A stretch of DNA of 64,000 bases from contig JACDFR010000007.1 in NCBI GenBank assembly GCA_013815685.1, positions 52,955-116,954 on the forward strand, written 5' to 3'. Source of the DNA: Ramlibacter sp. GTDB lineage: Bacteria; Pseudomonadota; Gammaproteobacteria; Burkholderiales; Burkholderiaceae_C. Both the position numbers and the translations under genes were made by a program. This document shows positions 1 to 8,294 of the stretch, piece by piece. Under the pieces are notes generated by a model. It made no database searches. It was not told where the DNA came from and saw nothing but the letters and a program-made list of their open reading frames with translations. Every line of letters starts with the position of its first letter. The first letter of the stretch is position 1.

Positions 1-2238
1 GATCCGACCAAGCAGGTGGCCTTCATTTGGCAAGCGGTTCGTTCTGAGAGGGGCACCGCGCTCTACGATCCAGTCGCCACCGTTGCTGCCATGGGTGACC
101 GCCTGAAGCGGTGTTTTCCAGTCGCGTTCACGCCTTGCCAGCGCCCTTTGCCGGCGGCGGCTGCATTCGTGCATCTATTTGCCGGCCTGATTCAGTTGGC
201 CGATTGGCTTGGTTCGGACACCCGTCCGGGATTCTTCGAGTACAGCGCGCCCGGGGAAGACCGCGGCGAGACATCGCCGAGGCGCGCGGCGCATGCAGTG
301 CGCGCGATCGGGCTCGGCGCGGAGTCATGGCGCCATGCACTCGCCGAGACCGCGCCAACGTTCGAAGGTGCCTTCGACGTGCCCGCGCCAAGACCAATGC
401 AAACGGCAGCGGCCGATCCAGCGCTTGGTCCCTTGGTGATTCTTGAAGCCGAAACCGGAAGTGGCAAGACAGAGGCCGCGCTATGGCGTTTCGCCTATCT
501 GTTTCAGGCTGGGCTGGTCGACAGTTTGTTCTTCGCCTTGCCCACCCGCGTGGCGGCTTCGCAGTTGTACGAGCGAATCCGGACCTTCGTTGCTCGCCTG
601 TGGCCCGTCAACGCGCCTGTGGTCGTGCGCGCGCTGCCAGGCTACGAGGCGGCTGATGGCCAAGCCAAGATCAGCTTGCCCGACTTCAAGGTCTTGTGGC
701 CCGACAAGCCGGGTGATGAGGTCGCCCACCAACGCTGGGTTGCCGAATCGCCGAAGCGTTTCCTGGCCGCGACCATCGCGGTGGGCACCATCGATCAGGC
801 CTTGCTGGGTGCGCTCCAAGTGCGCCACGCTCATCTGCGCCACGCCTTGCTGAGCCGCAGCATGCTGGTGGTGGACGAGGTGCACGCATCGGACGCCTAC
901 ATGACGGTGCTGCTGGAGCAATTGCTCAAGGCCCATTTGCGGACGGGCGGACAGGCGATGCTGCTTTCGGCCACGTTGGGTGCAGCCGCTCGCACGCGCT
1001 ATCTCAACATTGACCACCTTCACAAACCACGCCCCGTTCCCGCGCTGGGTGATGCCAGCGGCCTGGCTTACCCCGCCATCAGCTATTGCACCGCCACGGG
1101 TGTGCAGCTTCAAGGCGTGGAGGGCAATCCGCATCACAAGACCGTGTACTGGCAATCGCTGGACGCCATCGATGCACCCGACCGCATCGCCGCGCTCGCA
1201 GTTGACGCCGCCGCGCGAGGTGCTCGCGTGCTGGTGGTGCGCAACACGGTTCCGGCTGCGGTGGCCACGCTCTTGGCGGTCGAGGCCCTCGATGCTGAGC
1301 AGAGCGGCAATTGGCTCTTCACGGTCGAAGGCGTGAGCACGCTGCACCACAGTCGTTTCAGTCGCCAGGACCGGCCGCTGCTCGACAAGGCGGTGGCGGT
1401 CCACTTCGGCAAACAGCGCGCGGCCTGTGCGGGTCGCATCATCGTCGGTACCCAGACCCTGGAGCAGAGCCTGGACATCGACGCCGATCTGCTTATTAGC
1501 GATCTCTGTCCGATGGACGTGCTGCTGCAGCGCATAGGTCGCCTGCACCGGCACTCGCGACCTGAGGCAGAACGACCAGACGGGTTCCGGGTCGCCCGCG
1601 CCTGGGTGTTGACACCGGTAGGCCACGACCTCGCGCCGATGCTCAGGCGCTCGCGCAATGGCTTGGGGCGAAGGCACGATGGCGGCGGCGTGTACCCTGA
1701 CCTCCGTATTCTCGAAGCCACGCGGCAACTCATCGAAGTGCAAACCAGCCGAACTATCCCTTCCGAGAATCGCGCCTTGGTCGAGCACGCCACGCACCCC
1801 GAAGCTCTGCTGGTCATCGAATCGTCTTTGGGCGAGGAGTGGCTGAAGGTCGGCCAAGCCATTGAAGGCGACACGGGAGCGCGGCGCGGACTGGCGAGCC
1901 TGCATTCGATTCCATACGACGAGCCGTTTGCCAGCACCAGTTTTCCGGAGTCTGATCAGAAGATTGCAACCCGCCTGGGCGCTGCCGACCGTCTGGTCGA
2001 GTTCGAGCCGCCCCGGCCCGGCCCCTTCGGTCAGGAAGTGAAACAGATCTCTTTGCGGTTTCATCAAGTACCTGCTGGGTTGAGCCCTGATGCCAAGCCG
2101 AGCCACATCACGGCCTTGCCCGACGGGAAGGGTTTTGAATTTGCCCTGGGCGCTGCCCACTACCGCTACAGTCGCCTGGGGCTTGAGCGTTTGAAGGCCA
2201 ACGACCCAGCCCTTGCGACGTCAGGAGAGCGTGCATGA
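1..2238 (+). CDS. cas3: CRISPR-associated helicase-nuclease Cas3, type I-E (5' end outside window)
   Basis: The reading frame is open from base 1, so the N-terminus, including most of the HD nuclease domain, lies upstream of the window; a GTG at 16 is only an internal codon. The ADWLGSD stretch near 198-218 looks like the end of the HD domain. Superfamily 2 helicase motifs follow in order: Walker A AETGSGKT (about 448-471), Walker B DEVH (about 876-887), SAT (about 970), and motif VI QRIGRLHR (about 1528-1551). Cas3 is recruited by target-bound Cascade, then unwinds and degrades the foreign DNA strand. The stop overlaps the next start (ATGA), so it is the first seen gene of a translationally coupled cas operon. 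No frameshift is visible in the part present. Confidence 0.97.
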   Translation, partial: DPTKQVAFIWQAVRSERGTALYDPVATVAAMGDRLKRCFPVAFTPCQRPLPAAAAFVHLFAGLIQLADWLGSDTRPGFFEYSAPGEDRGETSPRRAAHAVRAIGLGAESWRHALAETAPTFEGAFDVPAPRPMQTAAADPALGPLVILEAETGSGKTEAALWRFAYLFQAGLVDSLFFALPTRVAASQLYERIRTFVARLWPVNAPVVVRALPGYEAADGQAKISLPDFKVLWPDKPGDEVAHQRWVAESPKRFLAATIAVGTIDQALLGALQVRHAHLRHALLSRSMLVVDEVHASDAYMTVLLEQLLKAHLRTGGQAMLLSATLGAAARTRYLNIDHLHKPRPVPALGDASGLAYPAISYCTATGVQLQGVEGNPHHKTVYWQSLDAIDAPDRIAALAVDAAARGARVLVVRNTVPAAVATLLAVEALDAEQSGNWLFTVEGVSTLHHSRFSRQDRPLLDKAVAVHFGKQRAACAGRIIVGTQTLEQSLDIDADLLISDLCPMDVLLQRIGRLHRHSRPEAERPDGFRVARAWVLTPVGHDLAPMLRRSRNGLGRRHDGGGVYPDLRILEATRQLIEVQTSRTIPSENRALVEHATHPEALLVIESSLGEEWLKVGQAIEGDTGARRGLASLHSIPYDEPFASTSFPESDQKIATRLGAADRLVEFEPPRPGPFGQEVKQISLRFHQVPAGLSPDAKPSHITALPDGKGFEFALGAAHYRYSRLGLERLKANDPALATSGERA

Positions 2239-3839
2239 CCCTTGCCCCGAAGCTGAAGTTCTCGTTGCTCGATGAAGCGCTCATTCGCTATCGCGCGGTG
2301 GCCGATGGGCGGAATGTCAACGCCAGCCTGCCGCAACTGATGGTGGCCTTGGCGGCCGACGAAGTGCGCGACTATCCAGCGCTGCGCCCACACCAGCGGC
2401 ACCCCTGGCACGCATTCCTGGTTCAGTTGGCCGCCATCACCATGCATGGCGCAGGCAGGCTTGACCCGTTTAGCACCGAAGCTGAGTGGCGTGCTGCGTT
2501 GCTGGCCCTTACTCCTGACGATGGGGATGGTGCGGCTTGGTGTTTGGTCTCGCCGCCGGACAGGCCTGCATTGCTTCAGGCGCCGGTACCGGCAGGGCAC
2601 ATAGACGATTGGAAATCAGTGACGCTGGCCGCCGACGAGTTGGATATGTTGGTGACCTCGAAGAACCACGACCTGAAGGCAGGTCGCGCGAGGCGCAGTA
2701 AACCCGAGGACTGGTTGTACTCTCTGCTCAGCCTGCAAACCCAGGAAGGCTTTCTCGGCGCCGGCAACTACGGTATCTCGCGCATGAACGGTGGCTTCGC
2801 CAGCCGTCCCGGCGTGGGGATTGCAGGTACCGGGCATTGCGGCGCGCGATGGCGCCGAGATCTGCGAGCGCTACTTGCGACTCGAGAGCGTACTGCAGAG
2901 GCGCGCGGCTTGCAGAGTGAAGAAGGGCTGGCTCTAGTGTGGCTCGTTCCCTGGGATGGGCTTTCCAGCCTGTCGTTTTCGACACTCGACCCGCACTACA
3001 TAGAAATTTGCCGAAGGGTTCGCCTTCAGTCGGATCGTGGCGGCATCCGAGCCGTCTCTACTGGCAGCAAGGCAGCGCGTATTTTGTCAAAGGAACTCAA
3101 TGGCGTGACCGGTGACCCGTGGACGCCGGTCGAGACCGAAGCAGGCAAGGCGCTCACCATCAGTGCCGAGGGATTTCACTACAAGCTGGTGGCCGAACTA
3201 CTATTCGGTAGCAAGTACCAAGCGGCGGTTGCGCAAGACATGTCCATCTCTCACGCTGGCGAGCGATATGTTCTGATCGCCCAGGGCGTGACCCGAGGGC
3301 AAGGCAAGACCGAGGGCTATCACGAGCGCCGCGTGCCTATCTCGCCCAAGGTTCGCGGCTTCTTGGTGAGCGAGAACAAGGCGCCTCTCGCACGGATCTC
3401 GACCCAGCGTATAGCCGTCATCGCTGAAGTTCGCAAGCTCTTGTGGCTGGCGTTGGCCGTGCTGTTCAACAACGGCGCGCCGGGCAAAGACATCAGTGAC
3501 AGTGTCAAAGACAAGGCAAGCGAATTCTCGCATCCTTTCGAGCGCGCCGAGAATGCCCGATTCTTTGAGGATCTTAACGACGAGATAGAGGCCGCCGATC
3601 CCACCGCACGGCGCCTGCAATGGCTGCAAGGCTTGGTGGAGCGCGCCGCAGCAGTCCTCAACGTGGCCTTCGGCGCCGGCCCGCGCGGTGCCATCCAACG
3701 GTACCGTGCCCAGGCCGCCGCCTTGTCGCGATTCCATGGCGCCTTGCGGGGTGACAAGTCCCCTCTGCCCGAACTCACCAACCACTATCGACAACAAGCC
3801 CAAACCAGGCAGCAGGAGGAAACCCATGACCATGACTGA
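2235..3839 (+). CDS. cas8e: Cascade large subunit Cas8e (Cse1/CasA)
   Basis: A 534-residue protein, close to the usual 500-550 residues of type I-E large subunits. The N-terminus (KFSLLDEALIRYR) and the HPWHAFLVQLAAITMH stretch are typical of Cse1. In type I-E systems this subunit recognises the PAM, helps open the DNA and recruits Cas3. The start codon lies inside the cas3 stop (ATGA at 2235-2238) and its 3' end overlaps cse2 by 14 nt, which supports the operon order cas3-cse1-cse2. Identification comes from family resemblance and position; the PAM-contacting loop cannot be assigned by eye. Confidence 0.94.
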   Translation: MTLAPKLKFSLLDEALIRYRAVADGRNVNASLPQLMVALAADEVRDYPALRPHQRHPWHAFLVQLAAITMHGAGRLDPFSTEAEWRAALLALTPDDGDGAAWCLVSPPDRPALLQAPVPAGHIDDWKSVTLAADELDMLVTSKNHDLKAGRARRSKPEDWLYSLLSLQTQEGFLGAGNYGISRMNGGFASRPGVGIAGTGHCGARWRRDLRALLATRERTAEARGLQSEEGLALVWLVPWDGLSSLSFSTLDPHYIEICRRVRLQSDRGGIRAVSTGSKAARILSKELNGVTGDPWTPVETEAGKALTISAEGFHYKLVAELLFGSKYQAAVAQDMSISHAGERYVLIAQGVTRGQGKTEGYHERRVPISPKVRGFLVSENKAPLARISTQRIAVIAEVRKLLWLALAVLFNNGAPGKDISDSVKDKASEFSHPFERAENARFFEDLNDEIEAADPTARRLQWLQGLVERAAAVLNVAFGAGPRGAIQRYRAQAAALSRFHGALRGDKSPLPELTNHYRQQAQTRQQEETHDHD

Positions 3840-4383
3840 GCCCGTTCTGGCAGAGGCTGAGGCCGGCCCCGTCTCGCCCCGGCGCAGCGACCCGTTCGCT
3901 GCGCTGGCGGCGTATGTCTCGCGTGCGGCGCCGGGCGAGCGCGCTGCTCTCGCACGCCTGCAGCCCGAAGCACCACAGCCGCATCAACTGGCCGCTTTGG
4001 CGCGTGCCTTGCTGGCCGCGGGAGTGTCGCCGGACCAGTGGCACGCTGATACCTGGCCGCGTTGGGCGCTGATTGCGCATGGCGTCGCGCTGGCAGGCCA
4101 CGACGGCAAACAGCGGCTTGGCGTGCAACTGGCGCAAGCCGGTGTGTCCGAGTCGCGCGTCACCAAGCTGTTGACGTCGCGTGGAGACGCCTTCACCCAA
4201 CTGTTGCCCCGCGTATTGCGTCTGCTGGCCAGCAAGGGTGTGGCGCCCAACTGGCGCGAACTCGGCGCCTTGGTACTGAACCAGAGCAGTACCGATCGAA
4301 AGGAGCGGGCAGATGCCGAGGCCAACCGCCTCGCTATCGCCGGCCCCTATTTTTCTGCGCTCGCCCGCGCTGCCGCCAAGTAG
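3826..4383 (+). CDS. cse2: Cascade small subunit Cse2 (CasB/Cas11e)
   Basis: A 185-residue, helix-rich, Ala- and Arg-rich protein in the fixed position between cse1 and cas7e. The frame is open further upstream to 3688, but the ATG at 3826 is preferred because AGGAGGA ends five bases before it; an ATG at 3832 is the alternative. Known Cse2 proteins form a dimer along the belly of Cascade and stabilise the R-loop. The RNRLAIAGPYFSALA-like end (ANRLAIAGPYFSALA) resembles other Cse2 C-termini. It overlaps cse1 by 14 nt and is followed by a 24-nt gap carrying an AAGGA site for cas7e. Confidence 0.9.
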   Translation: MTMTEPVLAEAEAGPVSPRRSDPFAALAAYVSRAAPGERAALARLQPEAPQPHQLAALARALLAAGVSPDQWHADTWPRWALIAHGVALAGHDGKQRLGVQLAQAGVSESRVTKLLTSRGDAFTQLLPRVLRLLASKGVAPNWRELGALVLNQSSTDRKERADAEANRLAIAGPYFSALARAAAK

Positions 4384-4407
4384 GCCCCACTCAATCAAGG
4401 ACCTCTC

Positions 4408-5598
4408 ATGAGCTTGCCCCGTTTCATCCAGATCCACACCCTGCACAACTATCCCGGCGCATTGCTGAATCGCGACGATGCCGGACTTGCCAAGCGTCTG
4501 CCCTATGGCGATGCGATTCGCACGCGCATCTCTTCGCAATGCCTGAAACGCCACTGGCGCACGGCTGATGACCGCTTCGCCCTCACAAAGCTGGGTGTAC
4601 CGATGGCGATTCGCTCCCGTATCACGCTGGACAAGATTCGAGCGGAGCTGCAAGCGGACGGCGTATCGGAGGCGTTGTCCCAGACTGCCGCAGAGGGCCT
4701 GCGCGCGGCGGGATTGCTCGACAAGGGCAAGGATCTCAAGGGCAAGGAAGCGCTCGAAACCGGGCAGGCCGTTTTGCTAGGCCGAGCGGAGATCGACTAT
4801 CTCGTCAAGCGCTGCGCCGAATTGACGCGGGAGAACACTGACGAGAAGGCGCTTAAAGCCGCCGTCGCAAAGTTCCTGAAGGACGAGAAGAAGAACATCG
4901 AAGCGCTGGTCCATGGGAGCGGCCTGGAGTCGGCGTTGTTCGGCCGGATGGTCACGTCGGATGTGTTGGCCAGTCGCGATGCCTCCGTCTACGTCGCGCA
5001 TGCGTTCACGGTGCACGAGGCCCAGGTAGAGAACGACTACTTCACCGTTGTTGATGACCTGTTGCGCGAGGCCGGCGGGCAAGGCTCGGCCGGCATATTC
5101 GATACTGAGCTCGCCTCGGGCTTGTACTATGGCTATGTCGTGGTTGACGTTCCGCAACTGATCGCCAATCTCGAAGGCACGAGGGATGAATGGTCCACCT
5201 TGCCCGCTGAGCGTCGCGAACTGTCCGGCCGCGTGGTGCAACACCTGCTGCATCTGATCGCCACGGTTAGCCCCGGTGCCAAACGTGGCTCGACAGCGCC
5301 TTTCGACTGGGCCAAATTTCTGCTGGTGGAAGTGGGCGATTGGCAGCCGCGGAGCCTGGCCGGCGCGTTTCAGAATGCACTCGAACTGCAGCAATCCGAC
5401 ATCAGGGGTGCCGCGGTCCAAAAACTGGCCGATGAAATCGGAAAGCTCGACACCGCGTATGGCGCACCGCTGGAGCGCCGCTTTCTGGCGCTCGATGACG
5501 TCGCAGTGCCGAACGCACAGCGCCTGCCGCTCGCCGCGCTGGCGACGTGGGTGCAGGGCTGCATCACGCAAGGCAACGTGCGCACCCAAGGGGACTGA
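4408..5598 (+). CDS. cas7e: Cascade backbone subunit Cas7e (CasC/Cse4)
   Basis: A 396-residue protein that starts with FIQIHTLHNYPGALLNRDD, a recognisable Cas7e N-terminus, and contains RISSQCLKRHWR shortly after. In type I-E complexes six copies polymerise along the crRNA and kink out every sixth base. The internal SDVLASRDASVYVAHAFTVH segment also matches the family. It is longer than the E. coli protein (about 360 residues) but within the family range. AAGGACCTCTC precedes the ATG. The stop is one base from the cas5e start, so the two are probably translationally coupled. Confidence 0.95.
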   Translation: MSLPRFIQIHTLHNYPGALLNRDDAGLAKRLPYGDAIRTRISSQCLKRHWRTADDRFALTKLGVPMAIRSRITLDKIRAELQADGVSEALSQTAAEGLRAAGLLDKGKDLKGKEALETGQAVLLGRAEIDYLVKRCAELTRENTDEKALKAAVAKFLKDEKKNIEALVHGSGLESALFGRMVTSDVLASRDASVYVAHAFTVHEAQVENDYFTVVDDLLREAGGQGSAGIFDTELASGLYYGYVVVDVPQLIANLEGTRDEWSTLPAERRELSGRVVQHLLHLIATVSPGAKRGSTAPFDWAKFLLVEVGDWQPRSLAGAFQNALELQQSDIRGAAVQKLADEIGKLDTAYGAPLERRFLALDDVAVPNAQRLPLAALATWVQGCITQGNVRTQGD

Positions 5599-5599
5599 C

Positions 5600-6313
5600 A
5601 TGCCGCGTCACCTGCTGATACGGCTGTCGTCGCCGCTGATCGCGTTTGGCGGCGAGACCATCGACAACTTTGGTGTGATCCGTGACTTTCCGGCCCTGTC
5701 GATGCTGACCGGCCTGATTGCCAGCGCACTGGGTTGGGATCGTGGGGACGATATGTTGCATAACCGACTTCAGTCGCGGCTGCGGATTGGCGCGCGGCTC
5801 GAAGTTTCGGGCTCGCGCCTGACAGACTTTCAAACCGCACAGTTGGCGGCCAACGACAGGGGATGGACGACTTGGGGCTCGCCCGAAGAGCGGCGTGGCG
5901 GCGCAGGCTCCTATGACAGCCCGCATCTGCGTTATCGCGACTATCACGCGGACTTAACGGCGCTGGTAGCGTTGCGCCTCGAGCCGTCCGATGAACCGCC
6001 TAGCCTCGATGACATTGCCCTGGCCCTAGACCGCCCAAAACGCCCTCTCTTCATCGGCCGCAAGCCATGTCTGCCTACGGCACGCTTGATGGGAGGCTGG
6101 ATCGACGCCGACACACTGCTTCACGCACTGCAGATGGCACCGAAGCCGCGAGACAACGTCGCCATGCGGGTGCAATGGCCTGACGGCGAAGGCCAACTGG
6201 CCGGAGACCGCGTGCTCGACGTGTGTGACGAGCGCAATTGGACGAGCGGTATCCACGGGGGATGGCGCCCTGTGCGTGAAGGGCTCATCCAGGCTGCAGC
6301 GAGCCCGACATGA
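5600..6313 (+). CDS. cas5e: Cascade subunit Cas5e (CasD)
   Basis: A 237-residue protein. The open frame extends back to 5276, but the ATG at 5600 gives the typical Cas5e N-terminus MPRHLLIRLSSPLIAFGGE and lies one base after the cas7e stop. Cas5e caps the 5' handle of the crRNA and joins the backbone to Cas8e. The motifs RDFPALSMLTGLIASALGW and LRYRDYHADL are characteristic. The stop overlaps the cas6e start as ATGA. The VGRKPCLP-like IGRKPCLPTARL segment near residue 155 also fits the family. Confidence 0.94.
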   Translation: MPRHLLIRLSSPLIAFGGETIDNFGVIRDFPALSMLTGLIASALGWDRGDDMLHNRLQSRLRIGARLEVSGSRLTDFQTAQLAANDRGWTTWGSPEERRGGAGSYDSPHLRYRDYHADLTALVALRLEPSDEPPSLDDIALALDRPKRPLFIGRKPCLPTARLMGGWIDADTLLHALQMAPKPRDNVAMRVQWPDGEGQLAGDRVLDVCDERNWTSGIHGGWRPVREGLIQAAASPT

Positions 6314-7053
6314 GCTCCACGTCGCTCCACCTGTTGCACATCCAACCCGATCCGCAGCGCTTGGCAGCATGGGCTGCACGGCAGCGCTTGTTGGACACAT
6401 CGGGCGACCTCGGCTACGCGTTGCATGGCCTGTTGCGCGTTGCGTTCGGCGAGCACGCACCACGGTCCTTCCGCTATCTCGACGCCGAGCAAGGTTTGCT
6501 CGCCTATTCCAGCTTGACTGCCGCCGAGTTGCGGCAGGCGGCCGCGGTGGCGCCGCCCGACGCGGCGGCGGCGTTGGGGCTGGGCGCGACCCGGATTCAT
6601 GCCGGTTTGAACGCTCGTCCGTTCCCGACGCAATGGCCGGCTGGCCATGTGCTGGGCTTCGACGTGCGAGTGCGGCCGGTCATACGCGAAGGCCAGACGG
6701 GAAAGGAGCGCGATTCCTTCTTGGCTGCAGTCGAAAAGTCCGCCGGTGCGGCGGTGGACCGCAGTGAGGTCTATGGCCAGTGGCTTCGCGAGAGCCTCGG
6801 TCGCCAGGGTGGCGCAGAACTGATCGATGTGACGCTCGACCGCTTTCGCCTGCTCGATGTGATGCGGCAGACGCAGAAGGCCGACACGGCTGAAGCACGG
6901 CGCAAGCGAGCGGTGAGTGGCCCCGATGCCGTGCTCATAGGCCGCTTGCGCGTGATCGACCCAGCGGCATTCTCCGAACTGATCGCGCGTGGTGTCGGTC
7001 GCCACCGTGCGTTCGGGTTCGGTCTGCTTTTGTTGCAGCCCGCGCGGCGCTGA
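6310..7053 (+). CDS. cas6e: crRNA endoribonuclease Cas6e (CasE/Cse3)
   Basis: A 247-residue protein with an N-terminal ferredoxin-like fold region and the C-terminal glycine-rich loop GVGRHRAFGFGLLLL typical of Cas6e. His39 in the YALHGLL segment aligns by eye with the catalytic His20 of the E. coli enzyme. Cas6e cuts each repeat RNA at the 3' base of its hairpin. Here that would leave an ATAGTCCC 8-nt handle, because the repeat stem ends exactly eight bases before the repeat end. The start overlaps the cas5e stop. A 9-nt gap separates it from cas1. Confidence 0.94.
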   Translation: MSSTSLHLLHIQPDPQRLAAWAARQRLLDTSGDLGYALHGLLRVAFGEHAPRSFRYLDAEQGLLAYSSLTAAELRQAAAVAPPDAAAALGLGATRIHAGLNARPFPTQWPAGHVLGFDVRVRPVIREGQTGKERDSFLAAVEKSAGAAVDRSEVYGQWLRESLGRQGGAELIDVTLDRFRLLDVMRQTQKADTAEARRKRAVSGPDAVLIGRLRVIDPAAFSELIARGVGRHRAFGFGLLLLQPARR

Positions 7054-7062
7054 ACGGCCGAC

Positions 7063-7956
7063 ATGCTCAAGGGCCGCCTGGGGCTGGAGACGGCCCGCAT
7101 CCCCCACGCCGACCGACACGGCTTGCTGTGGCTGGAACGTGGTGAGCTGTGCGTGGTGGATGGCTGCTTGCATTTCAGCCGCGGCACCAATTCGCTGACG
7201 CCCACGCTGGACCAGATTCCGCACCAGGCGGTGTCGATGATCCTGCTCGGGCCGGGCAGCAGCGTCACGCACGACGCGCTGCGGCTGTTGGCCCGCCACG
7301 GCACCTTGTTGGCCGCGGTGGGGCAGGACGGGGTGCGTTCGTACACCGCGCCTCCGTTGATACCAGATCGTTCCGACGTGGCGCGGCGGCAGGCGGAACT
7401 GTGGGGCAACCCGCGCCGGCGCATCAGCGTGGCGCGTCACATGTATGCGTTGCGCCTGGGCGAAATCCTGCCACACCGCGATCTCGACACGTTGCGTGGG
7501 ATCGAAGGCTCGCGCGTCAAGACCATGTACCGCTTGATGGCCGACAAACATGGCATCGACTGGAACGGTCGGCACTATGACCGTGCCGCTCCCGAGGCGG
7601 CAGACTTTCCCAACCAGGCCTTGAATCACGCTGCGACTGCCGTGCAGGCGGCTGCGGCTATCGCTGTGCAGGCACTGGCTGCGCTGCCGCCCTTGGGGTT
7701 CATCCACGAAGATTCGGGGCAGTCGTTCGTACTCGACATTGCGGATCTCTTTCGCGACACAGTCACGCTGCAGATCGCCTTCACTGCGGCCAAGCAAGCG
7801 AGCGACGGGGTCGACGAACCCATCGACCGGCTCGTGCGGCGTGAAGCGTCGAAAGTTTTTCGCAAGCAGCAGGTTATCCCGTCAATGATTGACTGCATCA
7901 AGCAGGTACTTCGCATGGAGGAGGTTAATGGCGCTGGTGATGATCGTGACGAGTGA
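7063..7956 (+). CDS. cas1: CRISPR integrase Cas1, type I-E
   Basis: A 297-residue protein, about the usual I-E Cas1 length. The metal-binding residues expected from E. coli Cas1 are present: Glu148 in GIEGSRVK, His215 in GFIHED, and Asp228 in LDIADLF. Cas1 and Cas2 capture new spacers and insert them at the leader-repeat junction. It lies immediately before cas2, and the ORFs overlap by 29 nt. No lost catalytic residue or frameshift is seen, so adaptation could be active. Confidence 0.97.
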   Translation: MLKGRLGLETARIPHADRHGLLWLERGELCVVDGCLHFSRGTNSLTPTLDQIPHQAVSMILLGPGSSVTHDALRLLARHGTLLAAVGQDGVRSYTAPPLIPDRSDVARRQAELWGNPRRRISVARHMYALRLGEILPHRDLDTLRGIEGSRVKTMYRLMADKHGIDWNGRHYDRAAPEAADFPNQALNHAATAVQAAAAIAVQALAALPPLGFIHEDSGQSFVLDIADLFRDTVTLQIAFTAAKQASDGVDEPIDRLVRREASKVFRKQQVIPSMIDCIKQVLRMEEVNGAGDDRDE

Positions 7957-8239
7957 TGTGGCAGACCGGTTTCATGGGTTTCTGGCATCGGTTATGTTGG
8001 AGGTGTCGCCCAACGTGTTTGTCTCGCCGCGAATGACCAAGGGTGTGCGCGAACGCGCATGGGGCGTGATTGCTGACTGGCATGGGTATGAGCCGCGCGG
8101 AAGCTTAGTGATGGTCTGGCGCGACTTGAACGAAACCGGTGGCATCGGCCTTGCGCACTTGGGGACCCCGCCTCGGGAGTTGGTCGAGTTCGACGGCATG
8201 TGGTTGACGCGGCGTGCGAAGGCTGCAATCGATCTTTAA
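7928..8239 (+). CDS. cas2: CRISPR-associated Cas2, type I-E (CasB2/Cas2e)
   Basis: A 103-residue protein starting MALVMIVTSDVADRFHGFL, typical of the CT1978-like Cas2e branch. The frame is open back to 7889, but the ATG at 7928 follows GGAGGAGG by a few bases and gives the family N-terminus. The gene starts inside cas1 (29-nt overlap). Cas2e is the structural centre of the Cas1-Cas2 integrase. The stop is 55 bp from the first repeat, the usual position for a leader-adjacent cas2. Confidence 0.95.
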   Translation: MALVMIVTSDVADRFHGFLASVMLEVSPNVFVSPRMTKGVRERAWGVIADWHGYEPRGSLVMVWRDLNETGGIGLAHLGTPPRELVEFDGMWLTRRAKAAIDL

Positions 8240-8294
8240 AAATTTGGATGCATTTTGAGGTTTTCCCTTGTGCGGTAAGGAGTTACCTACAAGG
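8240..8294 (+). promoter_or_regulatory. CRISPR leader
   Basis: This 55-bp stretch between the cas2 stop and the first repeat starts AT-rich (AAAATTTGGATGCATTTTG) in contrast to the GC-rich surroundings, as leaders usually are. The clean repeats lie next to it and the decayed repeats at the other end, which fixes polarity. I could not find a convincing IHF site within it. The array promoter may lie here or inside cas2. Confidence 0.75.

Noticed and set aside
481..2160. 559-codon minus-strand ORF across cas3
   Set aside because: It is a shadow of the cas3 frame, which carries all helicase motifs; the shadow shows no recognisable domain.
6121..7797. 558-codon minus-strand ORF across cas5e, cas6e and cas1
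   Set aside because: Antisense shadow of conserved cas genes; no domain seen.
8227..8239. Possible IHF site near the CRISPR leader
   Set aside because: Two mismatches to the consensus and too far (about 55 bp) from the first repeat compared with the E. coli leader.
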